Assembly: GCF_023650515.1 (NCBI RefSeq)
Contig: NZ_CP096016.1
Location: 2,380,001-2,444,000 of the forward strand
Source of the DNA: Alkalimarinus coralli
Lineage (GTDB): Bacteria; Pseudomonadota; Gammaproteobacteria; Pseudomonadales; Oleiphilaceae
Length of the DNA: 64,000 nt
Reading direction: 5' to 3'
Shown here: piece after piece, positions 19,507-29,849 of the stretch
Numbering within the stretch: position 1 is the stretch's first letter
How the letters are laid out: each line of letters begins with the position of its first letter
Made by a program: the position numbers and the translations under genes
The notes under the pieces: generated by a model
What the model saw: the letters and a program-made list of their open reading frames with translations, nothing else
Database searches by the model: none
Told to the model about the DNA's origin: nothing

Positions 19507-21051
19507 ATGCATCAGCATCATAACTGGCTTCAATCAGTAAAATCATTTCAGCACCCTCGCGTCATAACGATGTTGTTCCTGGGGTTCTCTGCTGGTATTC
19601 CACTACTTTTGATTTTTTCCTCACTTTCTTTATGGCTCCGCGAAGCCGGTGTAGAACGCTCAACGGTGACTTATTTCAGCTGGGCAGCACTCGCCTACTC
19701 ATTCAAGTTTTTGTGGGCACCTCTGATCGACAGAATGCCACTGCCTTTTCTGACTCGCATACTTGGGCGTCGCCGGGGCTGGCTCGCGGTTTCCCAGCTC
19801 GCCATAATGTCATCTATCGCCTTGATCGGAATGGTGAATCCTGTGCAGGAGAACGCCTTAGAACTGATGGCGGTAGCTGTTGTTGCATTGGGGTTTTCCG
19901 CAGCCACACAAGATATCGTTATTGATGCTTATCGAATTGAGTCAGCAGAACAAGACCTGCAAGCACTCATGTCATCCACATACATTGCTGGCTACCGGAT
20001 AGGCATGCTAACGTCAGGAGCAGGTGCTCTGGTACTGGCAAGCTATCTGGGGTCAACTTCGGGCGCCTACAGCTATGATGCCTGGAAAGTGACCTACCTC
20101 TGTATGAGCTTATCTATGTTGGTTGGCCTTATCACGACATTTGTCATTAAAGAGCCATGCAGCCAGCCGACTGCAACCCACCAGTATAGCACTCAGCAGT
20201 ACCTGAAATTCCTGTCAATATTCGCCATGAGCGTCACTATTTTCGTGCTGACTTATCTTCATACCGCGAGTGAAGCAGTGCTTCTAAAAATACAGTTTAA
20301 AGAGATCACTCACAATAGCGTACTCGCCAACTTGCTGGTTGAGGCTGGGCGCTTAATCTCTGGTTTTTTACTCGTAATTGGCTTTATCAAAGCCATGTCA
20401 CACACCCCACTATATGAGCGCGAGCTGGTTCAAGAGACTTACATAGACCCCATTGCTGACTTTTTTAGCCGTTACGGCATTAAACTCGCCATTCTGCTGC
20501 TCACCTTCATCGGCTTTTATCGCATATCAGACATAGTGCTTGGCGTTATCTCAAATGTTTTCTTTCAAGATATGGGGTTTACAAAGTCAGAAATTGCCAC
20601 CGTTGTTAAAACATTTGGCCTGTTCATGACCATTGCCGGAGGTTTCTTAGGCGGGCTGCTGGCTATGCGCTATGGCATCATTCGAATTTTATACTTAGGC
20701 GCGGCATTAACCGTCGCGACCAATCTTTTGTTTATGCTGCTGGCTGGGGCCGGTCACAATCTACCATTATTATACTTGGTCATTTCCGCTGACAATCTTA
20801 CCGCAGGCTTGGCAAGCGCGGCATTTGTAGCGTTTCTCTCGAGCCTGACGAATATTTCATTCACTGCGGTGCAATACGCCGTATTCAGCTCTTTAATGAC
20901 ACTGCTGCCTAAAATGATTGGCGGTTATTCAGGCAGCATGGTTGATAATCTGGGTTACCCTACGTTCTTTTTAATCGCCAGCTTAATGGGGGTTCCAGTC
21001 TTACTGCTAATCTATTTTATTCAGCGTCATGCTGCGTTCAAAGATCAGTAA
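19507..21051 (+). CDS. MFS transporter, AmpG family
   Basis: About 514 residues from the ATG at 19507 (a GTG at 19489 is possible; neither has a clear ribosome-binding site). A major facilitator protein with roughly 14 hydrophobic segments. AmpG-like features at the N-terminus: GFSAGIPLLLIFSSLSLWLREAGV, FKFLWAPLIDR and LGRRRGWL. AmpG permeases import anhydromuropeptides from the periplasm for cell-wall recycling and beta-lactamase signalling. The substrate is inferred from family. It converges on yajQ, with only 8 bp between the two stop codons. Confidence 0.88.
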   Translation: MHQHHNWLQSVKSFQHPRVITMLFLGFSAGIPLLLIFSSLSLWLREAGVERSTVTYFSWAALAYSFKFLWAPLIDRMPLPFLTRILGRRRGWLAVSQLAIMSSIALIGMVNPVQENALELMAVAVVALGFSAATQDIVIDAYRIESAEQDLQALMSSTYIAGYRIGMLTSGAGALVLASYLGSTSGAYSYDAWKVTYLCMSLSMLVGLITTFVIKEPCSQPTATHQYSTQQYLKFLSIFAMSVTIFVLTYLHTASEAVLLKIQFKEITHNSVLANLLVEAGRLISGFLLVIGFIKAMSHTPLYERELVQETYIDPIADFFSRYGIKLAILLLTFIGFYRISDIVLGVISNVFFQDMGFTKSEIATVVKTFGLFMTIAGGFLGGLLAMRYGIIRILYLGAALTVATNLLFMLLAGAGHNLPLLYLVISADNLTAGLASAAFVAFLSSLTNISFTAVQYAVFSSLMTLLPKMIGGYSGSMVDNLGYPTFFLIASLMGVPVLLLIYFIQRHAAFKDQ

Positions 21052-21059
21052 AGGTTGTT

Positions 21060-21542
21060 TTAGTCCCTAAAGTTGTCAAACTGTAAGGGGGTATCCAGAT
21101 CCGCTTCGCGTAAAAAAGCCATAACTTCCTGTAAATCATCACGCTTTTTGCCCGTCATACGCACCTTGTCACCCTGGATGGCGGCTTGCACTTTTATTTT
21201 TGCATCCTTAACCATTTTGACAATTTTTTTAGCGGTTGGCTGATCTATACCCTGCTTGAGCTTATAGCTTCGCTTAACCTGTTTACCGGATTTACTATCT
21301 TCGCCTTCTGCCAGAGAGCGGCCATCCAGCTTGCGCTTAACAAATGCCATTAACAGTATGTCGTATAGCTGATCGAGCTGAAACTCTTCTTCTGCACTTA
21401 AGATTACAGTCTCATCTTTAAACTCGATATTTGAATCGACTTTCTTAAAGTCCCAACGGTTGCCCATCTCTCGCTTTGCCTGATCAATTGCGTTGGTGAC
21501 TTCGTGCATGTTTACTTCTGAAACAGTATCAAATGATGGCAT
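21060..21542 (-). CDS. YajQ family nucleotide-binding protein
   Basis: A 160-residue YajQ-family protein, full length, with the N-terminal MPSFDTVSEVNMHEVTNAID and the KQVKRSYKLKQGI and VRMTGKKRDDLQEVMAFLR segments. YajQ proteins form two ferredoxin-like domains, bind nucleotides, and some homologues are reported c-di-GMP receptors. That would fit this region, rich in c-di-GMP enzymes, but is not proven for this copy. ATG start at 21542. Confidence 0.94.
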   Translation of the reverse strand: MPSFDTVSEVNMHEVTNAIDQAKREMGNRWDFKKVDSNIEFKDETVILSAEEEFQLDQLYDILLMAFVKRKLDGRSLAEGEDSKSGKQVKRSYKLKQGIDQPTAKKIVKMVKDAKIKVQAAIQGDKVRMTGKKRDDLQEVMAFLREADLDTPLQFDNFRD

Positions 21543-21772
21543 TCCATGACTCCGATAGATATTAGTAAATACGATTTAACTAGCATAAAGCATTATAACG
21601 AATCGTTTGTTTTTTTTAATATGAGAGATACAGTTCACTTCAATTAAAGTTGAGCGTAGACAGAAAACAATAATCCCACTATGCTGTGTTGGACTTGTTT
21701 ATATTCCAAGCGGGTATTAGAGGTAATAGATTAATACCTGTATTGAATTAGTTTTCCTGGATATACCAAAAA

Positions 21773-21855
21773 GAGACCCTTGCACGACGTCATGAGCGAA
21801 GCAATGCCGTTTTTAAACGCTGTATTTGCGAGCGCAGTAGTCGAGAAAACGTCTC
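21773..21855. repeat. MITE-like intergenic repeat, copy 2 (shorter)
   Basis: An 83-bp relative of the repeat at 18111-18250, lying in the 370-bp gap between yajQ and the response-regulator gene. Left end GAGACCCTTGCACGACG, then CATGAGCGAAGCAA; right part GTATTTGCGAGCGCAGTAGTCG ending in GTCTC. Compared with copy 1 it lacks about 57 bp from the middle. The remaining gap sequence is AT-rich with no other feature I can name. Confidence 0.7.
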
Positions 21856-21912
21856 AAAAGAAATCTGCCCATTGAAAACTTATCTATAGATCACTTTTTA
21901 GACGCTTTAAAT

Positions 21913-22890
21913 ATGCCTAATTTAGACTTACCCATTCTTGTTGTTGATGATGCAAAATTCAGTAGTACTATTATTGGAAAAACACTTAAATTAGCTGGCT
22001 ATAGAGACATTCGCTTTGCCAATAGTGCTGCTGCCGCGCTGAAAATGATGGAAGAAAGAGCGGTCAGCGTTTTAGTCGCAGACTGGCTCATGCCAGAAAT
22101 GGATGGCCTGCAAATGGCTGGTCGAGTGAGACAGTTTGATGAGCAGATCAACCATTACACCTACATCATTCTCCTCACAGCAAAAGAAGGCGTCGAGGCA
22201 CTTTCAGAAGCCTTTGACAGAGGCGTCGATGATTTTATCTATAAGTCTGACATGAACAAACAGCTACTGCCGCGTATATATGCTGCGGACCGTATTGTTG
22301 ACCTGCAAAACTCACTGTTAATCGCAAATCAGTTACTGGTTGACAATAACCGGGAGCTGGAGGCGAAAAACGTGATAGATCTGCAAACCGGGCTCGGTAA
22401 CCAGAAGTTCGCAGAGCAGAAGCTATCCGGCAACCTTGTGCATGCAGAGTCCAGAGGCGGCGCGACCAGTTACTTGCTGCTCGGTGTGAAAAACTGGGCT
22501 CAGATCAGGACTAATTATAGCCACACCGTGCAAGAAGAAATTCTGTTAGGCATTGCTCGACGCTTGCGTCACTTGATCAGACCGCTTGATACCGTATGCA
22601 GGGTCAGTGAAAGTCAGTTTGCCGTCATCGCAAACTTTAATAATATCGACCACTGCACAACAAGCTGCTACCGACGAATACACGATGGCATCAACCTGAA
22701 AGCATTTAAAACAACCGCCGGCTTTGTATCAGTACAAGCGGGTACGAGCGTTTGTGCGGTTAGTAGCGAGCAATCCCCTCCAAAAGCTCAGGAGGTTGAA
22801 CGCACTGCACTCAATAAGCTGCAATACTCTTACGATACGGGCACCATTTCTATCAACCGGTGGAAAAGCGCTCCCGAAGAAATAGCTTAG
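21913..22890 (+). CDS. Response regulator with degenerate GGDEF domain
   Basis: A 325-residue protein. The receiver domain (1-120) is intact: acidic pair Asp12-Asp13, phosphoacceptor Asp57 (ADWLMPEMDG), Thr89 and Lys111. A coiled-coil linker (125-155) leads to a GGDEF-like domain in which the catalytic motif reads SESQF (232-236), so it should not make c-di-GMP. The inhibitory-site pattern RPLD (223-226), at the correct distance, is kept. It may act as a c-di-GMP-responsive output or a scaffold (inference). No cognate histidine kinase adjoins it. Confidence 0.88.
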   Translation: MPNLDLPILVVDDAKFSSTIIGKTLKLAGYRDIRFANSAAAALKMMEERAVSVLVADWLMPEMDGLQMAGRVRQFDEQINHYTYIILLTAKEGVEALSEAFDRGVDDFIYKSDMNKQLLPRIYAADRIVDLQNSLLIANQLLVDNNRELEAKNVIDLQTGLGNQKFAEQKLSGNLVHAESRGGATSYLLLGVKNWAQIRTNYSHTVQEEILLGIARRLRHLIRPLDTVCRVSESQFAVIANFNNIDHCTTSCYRRIHDGINLKAFKTTAGFVSVQAGTSVCAVSSEQSPPKAQEVERTALNKLQYSYDTGTISINRWKSAPEEIA

Positions 22891-23179
22891 AGTTATTGCC
22901 AACACGGAGGCATGCGCCCCCCTTAAGGTACATCATGCATGGCTCCACGTTCTAATAGCTCCACCTCCTACTGGGTGTGCTTGCGCACCTAACGAAGCCA
23001 TTCTACTTACCCACACTGGTGCGCGGAGCACCCTATATAAGTAAAGTCGATAGGCCAGCTCAACTTACACAGCGTTACACTACATTAACGTTTAAAAACA
23101 GTTGATTACCAATCTATCGTAGAAAGTTCGGCTCTCAGCGCTTATTCTTTAATTGTGGATTTGAGTAGTATCCCCCATA

Positions 23180-23210
23180 AGCGGAGGGTTAAGTAGTACC
23201 TCCGCTGTTT
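23180..23210 (+). terminator. Terminator-like hairpin
   Basis: Stem AGCGGAGG/CCTCCGCT with an 11-base loop followed by GTTTTTATGGG. The CCCATA before it can pair with TATGGG after it, giving a longer interrupted stem. It lies about 290 bp after the response-regulator gene. Confidence 0.6.
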
Positions 23211-23286
23211 TTATGGGCTTATGCAGTGATGCGCATAATGAGGACTACAATCCGACAGTTTTTGTTTTCATGCCTTTTATTTCTTT

Positions 23287-23317
23287 AAGCGGATGACCCA
23301 GGTCACCCGCTTTTTTT
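23287..23317 (+). terminator. Strong rho-independent terminator
   Basis: Stem AAGCGG-A-TGACC with GGTCA-C-CCGCTT (one A/C mismatch), 2-base centre, followed by T7. It lies 70 bp after the previous terminator-like hairpin. No gene ends immediately before it. Confidence 0.75.
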
Positions 23318-23362
23318 ATGCCTGCAATACGAGCTTTAGACGCACTCTACATCGTTACAGAC

Positions 23363-23392
23363 AAATAAAAACGGCCGCAGTAGCGGCCGTTT
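23363..23392 (-). terminator. Terminator of the FGGY kinase operon
   Basis: Perfect stem ACGGCCGC/GCGGCCGT with a 4-base loop. On the minus strand it is followed by TTTTATTT. It lies about 110 bp after the FGGY kinase stop. Confidence 0.8.
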
Positions 23393-23504
23393 ATATTGCT
23401 TAATGGCAAATGCCGTTCGCTATGCTAAACGAACCATCACGCCATTCTCGACTCTGAACCCCTCTTCGTAAAATGTCCGGCCTGCATAGATTATTTAAAA
23501 ACTA

Positions 23505-25057
<1,553 letters not shown>

Positions 25058-25061
<4 letters not shown>

Positions 25062-26692
25062 AATGCCCCCCTTGCCGCTTTACGCGCGGGCAATGAGTAA
25101 CACTCTTCAATGAGTTTCTGATAGCTCGCCAACTCAGTATTCCAACGCTCGTCATCCCAGCCAAGTATCGACTGACAAAGCGGCTTGAGTCGGTCAAAAA
25201 TGGCCTCTCCACCATTACCAATCAACAAACCAAGCCGAGTTCGGCGCAATAAAAGATCTTCAAGGTGAACGATAGTTTCATTCTCAAGTGACCAGCGAAG
25301 CTCCGCATACAAGGTTTCTGTTGACTCAACCAGCGCAAGTTCTGCCTCGGAGACTCCTGTAGTTACAGCCCCATAATGACGCCCGTATCGTCCTTTTAAC
25401 CGCCTGATCTGATGAGGAGTTAATTTGGATTTGGTGAGCACATCGCCTACATAGGGGGTAATTTCTTTGAAAATTGCCGCGTCGCTGCTATTTGCAGTAT
25501 GGGCAGGCAAATACTCTTTTGCCGCATCAAGCACGTCTAACGCGATTAACCTGAATGTGGTCAGTTTTCCACCGGCCACGCTGATAAGCCCTTGGTCATC
25601 CCAAATGGAGTGTTCTCGCTTTTCGCTGGAGGGGTTAAGCGAACCTGTGCCAACCACAGGTCTAACACCGGAATAAGACGCTACAACATCATTTTCGTTA
25701 ATATGCGCACCGGGAAACTGCTCATTCACTGCATCAATCAAGTAGGTGACTTCTTCCTGGGTGATGCTGGCATCTTTTTTCATGTCCTGCTTATGGTCAA
25801 GGTCAGTGGTGCCAATAACAGTAACCCCTTCCCATGGAAAGGCAAAAACAGGACGCTTGTCTTTGGGGTGGAAAAAGCTCACCGAATAGGCAGTCGGTAA
25901 ACGCCAGGATGGCACCACCAAATGACTGCCTCTCAGTGGGCGAATAACCGACTCAGCCCCCATTTGAGCACGCAATTCATCAGTCCAGGCTCCTGACGCA
26001 TTAACGACCGCGCTGGCATAAATATCAAAACTGGCACCACTCAACTCATCTTTAACACGCACACCTTTAACGCGGCCGCCTTCTCGGACGGTATCTTGAG
26101 CGGATACGTAATTAAGCGCCACGCCACCTTCACTGTTAGCCTCATGCAGAACTCTCAGCACCAGCCTCGCATCATCAGTTACGGCATCAGCAAACTGCGT
26201 TGCACCTTTAAGGTTGCTGCTTTTCATGCCCGGTGCAAAAAAATCCTTCACTGCCCGTTTAATAAAGCGATGGTTTCTCTTGCCGGCCATCCAGTCGTAA
26301 ATTGTCAGCAGCACATTAAAAATAAAGGGGCCAGGAAACCCGCCTTTGTAGTGTCCCATTAAAAAATTAAGGGGATCAACCAACCCAGGCGCTTCCTCGA
26401 GCAATCGCTGTCGCTCCTTGACCGAGTCCAGTGTCAGCCCAAATTGGCCTGACCCAAGATACCGCAAACCACCATGAACCATTTTCGATGATCGACTTGA
26501 TGTTCCCCATGCAAAATCTTTTTGCTCGATCAGCAGGGTCTTCAAACCACGCCGGGTTGCCTCACGCATCACCCCTGCGCCGGTTATCCCGCCACCAATC
26601 ACAATTAGATCCCACTGTTTTTCTTCAGGCTGTAGTCGCAGCTTGCTTATTTGCTGTTCCCGCCACCCTGGTGACCAAACCGACTCACTCAT
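25058..26692 (-). CDS. GlpD-like FAD-dependent glycerol-3-phosphate dehydrogenase/oxidase
   Basis: A 544-residue FAD enzyme of the GlpD family that oxidises glycerol 3-phosphate-type substrates at C2. Motifs: the FAD fold WDLIVIGGGITGAGVMREA, the signature TSSRSSKMVHGGLRYL, and VINASGAW (here VVNASGAW). A helical C-terminal domain is present, so it is full length. It overlaps the kinase gene by 4 bases (ATGA) and follows the AGPS-like oxidase by 128 bp. It could act in glycerol catabolism or on an alkyl or otherwise modified glycerol 3-phosphate (inference from its neighbours). Confidence 0.9.
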
Positions 26693-26820
26693 GTTTATCT
26701 CCGGTGCCTTGAGCTGGATAAGTGAAGCACACCCTCAATTTGAGGCTTCTATTCAATAACGGATTAAATAACGAACGTTAAATGGCGAGAACGCCTCGCC
26801 ATTTAGGTCAATTCGTGTTG

Positions 26821-28419
26821 TTATTCGTCCATCAATAGCGTGCCGGGATTCATTCTTTTCTCCGGATCAAACGCATCACACAAGGTACGAATAGCAAACA
26901 TACCCAACTCACCTTTTTCGACAGGAAGGAAAGGTGCATGATCTTTACCCACGCCATGTTGATGGCTGATTGTGCCTCGGTTGTTAACAATCACGTCAGA
27001 CGTTGAATGCTTCAGTTTTGCCCACCAATCCAGCGTCTTCTCATAACTGTCCGCCGTGCGATAAACATAGGTTGTATAGATGCTACAACCCTGACCATAA
27101 AAGTGTGAAAGGTGAGTAAATACATGAACCTTTTCATTTTGATCTTGCAATGCGGTTCTCAGGTTTTCTTCCATTTTATTCAACAGGTTATCTACATTCT
27201 CCCAGTTGGTTGCCGTTTCGAGCGTATCAACCGCATAACCTTTTTCCCACAGCGCTTCACGTAGATAAGGCATGGTGAAACGCTTTTCTGCCCATCTTTT
27301 GCCCAGCATGGTTCCGGTATAAATACCATCGAATGATTTAATAATCTTTTTAAGCTGAGACAGTGACGCCTTACACTGCGCTTTAGAGCCAGTTAGCCCC
27401 AGCGTCATCATGCATTTCCCAGTCGATGCGCCTTTAAACGAAAGCGCTTTTTCCATTAACGCAATTTGCGTTTCGTGGCCCGCTAGTGCCAACTGGGTTT
27501 CTGTTTCAATGGCATTACTTAAACGCAGCATTGAAAGCTGGATACGAGACTGCACCAGAGCTTTTGCTGCATTTTTTGCTTTAGTCCACTCAGGGAAGAA
27601 AATCACATAGAAATTTTCCTGGTCAGCCAGCTTGGAGACGCGCACCTTCACTTCACTGATAATGCCCATGCGCCCTTCAGAACCCAACACCATTTCTCTC
27701 ACATCAGGCCCCGCAGCCGAGGCTGGGAACGTGGGTATATCCATTCGGCCTTTAGGGGTTTCCATCCGTCCCCCTGCAAATAGCTGTTCAATTCGGCCAT
27801 AACGTAATGACTGCTGGCCGCTTGAACGACTTGCTACCCAGCCGCCCAACGTTGCCAATTCAAATGACTGTGGAAAGTGGCCGAGGGTATAGCCCCTTGC
27901 ATGCAGTTGAGCTTCAACTTGAGGGCCTGGAGTCCCGGCACCGAATGTCGCAATCAGGCTCTCTTCATCAAGATCCATCAAGCGGTTCATACGCCCCATA
28001 TCTATGGTCAGGATAGGTTTTTCAGACTGGAAAGGGTTAATATGTCCAGCAACGCTGGTTCCCCCGCCATAAGGGATTACCAGAACATCTTTCTCGCTAC
28101 AGAACTTGAGCAACTCCGCCACTTCATCACTGGTTTCTGGATAAGCAACACCATCAGGAAAGACGCCGAAATCACCACTGCGTGTTGCAAGCAAATCGGG
28201 AAGGCTCTGCCCTCTCGCATGACGTACCCGATCTTCTTCAGTGGTAACAATTAACGGGTGTTCTGGAATGCGAGAAGCAGGTACTTTGGCAACCACAGAC
28301 TCCAGCGACACATCATTCAACGGTGTCGCCACACCTATACGTTCGCTTAAAAAGCTATCCGCATTTGACGGTAAATCCAAACTGTTTGCTTCATCACCCC
28401 AACCATTCCAACGACGCAT
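26821..28419 (-). CDS. FAD-binding oxidase, alkyldihydroxyacetonephosphate synthase-like
   Basis: A 532-residue flavoenzyme of the VAO/PCMH family, closest by pattern to alkyl-DHAP synthase (AGPS). FAD domain with VIPYGGGTSVAGH; the start resembles AGPS (MRRWNGWGDEA). The C-terminal active-site loop reads ISHQHGVGKDH, where eukaryotic AGPS has SHHHGVG. It is the first gene of a three-gene minus-strand unit with a GlpD-like enzyme and an FGGY kinase, divergent from an AraC regulator. AGPS exchanges the acyl chain of acyl-DHAP for a fatty alcohol; whether this protein makes or breaks ethers, or is a simple oxidase, is unknown. Confidence 0.85.
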   Translation of the reverse strand: MRRWNGWGDEANSLDLPSNADSFLSERIGVATPLNDVSLESVVAKVPASRIPEHPLIVTTEEDRVRHARGQSLPDLLATRSGDFGVFPDGVAYPETSDEVAELLKFCSEKDVLVIPYGGGTSVAGHINPFQSEKPILTIDMGRMNRLMDLDEESLIATFGAGTPGPQVEAQLHARGYTLGHFPQSFELATLGGWVASRSSGQQSLRYGRIEQLFAGGRMETPKGRMDIPTFPASAAGPDVREMVLGSEGRMGIISEVKVRVSKLADQENFYVIFFPEWTKAKNAAKALVQSRIQLSMLRLSNAIETETQLALAGHETQIALMEKALSFKGASTGKCMMTLGLTGSKAQCKASLSQLKKIIKSFDGIYTGTMLGKRWAEKRFTMPYLREALWEKGYAVDTLETATNWENVDNLLNKMEENLRTALQDQNEKVHVFTHLSHFYGQGCSIYTTYVYRTADSYEKTLDWWAKLKHSTSDVIVNNRGTISHQHGVGKDHAPFLPVEKGELGMFAIRTLCDAFDPEKRMNPGTLLMDE

Positions 28420-28661
28420 TGCCTTCCCCTGATTACTCTATGTACGATTCAGTTTGCTGTAGCACGCTATTGAGCTGCACAGCTCGATTAATAAATATAC
28501 TTGTGATAGGTAGTTATACTATAGATAATAGTTTTTGAGTCAGTGACCTATTACGACAAGTCGCTCATCATATTGAGCCATTAAAATACTCGTATAAATG
28601 GCTCGGCTCTCTGTAACCACAGGCCACAACCGATCAACCTATTAATGACACTGCAAGCCAC

Positions 28662-29672
28662 ATGAAACATTTGGGATTCGCATCAGTACCGGCAATTCAA
28701 CAATACCTTCGTTATGCAGAAGATACTGGCTTATCTATCCCTGCTACGTTAGAAGCAGCGGGCCTAACCCCCTCGCTTATATCCAAAGAGAGCGAGCGTA
28801 TTACCGGTGAACAGTTCCAGAAGTTGATACGCAGCCTTATCGACCAATCTCAAGACCCATTGCTTGGGCTCAAGTCTGGAGACTACGTTCAGCCTGGCTC
28901 GTACAGTGTGCTCGGCTACATCACAATGAGCTGTTCAACACTTAAAGATGCGGTTGATCGAATAATCCCCTATGAAAAGCTGGTGGGGGATATGGGCGTC
29001 ACCTCTATTGAAACAGAAGATGATAAGGTTTTAGTCACATGGAACTGTGCCTACCCTGACCCAGTTGTGCGCCGCCACATGATTGATAATGTACTGGCCT
29101 CATGGTGCAACTACACACGCTGGCTTGCCAACATGGATGAAGGCCCTTTGGAAGTGAGACTGGAGCATGAAAAACCTGATGCCAGCATAATCAACGCTTA
29201 TGAAGAGGTATTTCGATGCCCCGTGATGTTTGATCAGCCCACCAGTTGCCTGGTTATTAATCAGGAGTACATGGATACGCCATTAAGACAACCCGACCAA
29301 TCTCTTCGGAAGACCCTTGAAGAACACGCGTCCTCTCAGATTTCAGTTCTTTCTGACAACTCCGCCAGACTCACCACTCGGGTCAAAAACGCAATCAGGT
29401 CTCAATTAAAGCAAGGGGTGTCGCGTAAAGATATCGTCGCAGAACAGATGGGAATGAACGCTCGAACATTACAGCGTAAACTACAGCAAGAGTCAGCCAG
29501 TTATCAGCAGATACTGGATGAAGTTCGGCAGGAACTGGCGGTAGACTACCTTAAAAACAGCCAGCTTCCACTTCAGGAAATTGCCGTTAGACTTGGATTT
29601 ACAGAAGCCCGGTCATTTCACCGCAGTTTTAAGACCTGGACAGGCAAAACCCCAGGGGAATATCGCGACTAA
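28662..29672 (+). CDS. AraC family transcriptional regulator (OruR type)
   Basis: A 336-residue regulator with the N-terminal arabinose-binding-like domain found in OruR/ArgR-type AraC proteins (about 15-200) and a C-terminal double helix-turn-helix (about 235-335; ARTLQRKLQQESASYQQILDEVR, and the signature PLQEIAVRLGFTEARSFHRSFKTWTGKTPGEYR). It is divergent from the AGPS-like/GlpD/FGGY operon across 242 bp, so it probably controls that operon. The ligand is unknown. The second AraC gene in the window has the same domain layout. Confidence 0.93.
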   Translation: MKHLGFASVPAIQQYLRYAEDTGLSIPATLEAAGLTPSLISKESERITGEQFQKLIRSLIDQSQDPLLGLKSGDYVQPGSYSVLGYITMSCSTLKDAVDRIIPYEKLVGDMGVTSIETEDDKVLVTWNCAYPDPVVRRHMIDNVLASWCNYTRWLANMDEGPLEVRLEHEKPDASIINAYEEVFRCPVMFDQPTSCLVINQEYMDTPLRQPDQSLRKTLEEHASSQISVLSDNSARLTTRVKNAIRSQLKQGVSRKDIVAEQMGMNARTLQRKLQQESASYQQILDEVRQELAVDYLKNSQLPLQEIAVRLGFTEARSFHRSFKTWTGKTPGEYRD

Positions 29673-29687
29673 TTAGGTTATAACCCT

Positions 29688-29844
29688 ATCGGGCGCGGGG
29701 CACCCTCCAACAAGTTCTCTAAAATGAGTGCTAACTCGCAGTACGAGGGTGCCCCGCGCCCGATTTGTATCCCTCCCCTAACTCAATGGAGCCCCGCGCC
29801 CAATCTGGAATCCTCTAACTGTACAAGGGTGCCCCGCGCCCGAT
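29688..29844. repeat. GC-rich 40-bp-period repeat between convergent genes
   Basis: The core GCCCCGCGCCC occurs at 29751, 29791 and 29831, an exact 40-bp period. The extended form AGGGTGCCCCGCGCCCGAT is identical at 29746 and 29826. A reverse-complement copy lies at 29688-29706, able to pair with either. The spacers are related to each other (CTAACT, TACRAGGGT), so these are diverged tandem repeats rather than CRISPR units. The array fills the gap between the AraC stop and the CoA-transferase stop and may act as a terminator-like structure. Confidence 0.8.
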
Positions 29845-29849
29845 CAGCT

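Larger units (their letters stand above)
22891..23504. other. 614-bp non-coding interval with several hairpins
   Basis: No open reading frame with coding character was found. The interval holds two plus-strand terminator-like hairpins (23180 and 23287), one minus-strand terminator (23363), and small GC hairpins near 22975-23035 (GGTGTGC/GCGCACC and GGTGC/GCACC). Two successive plus-strand terminators without a gene between them could mark a small untranslated RNA ending near 23317; this is an inference. Confidence 0.5.
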
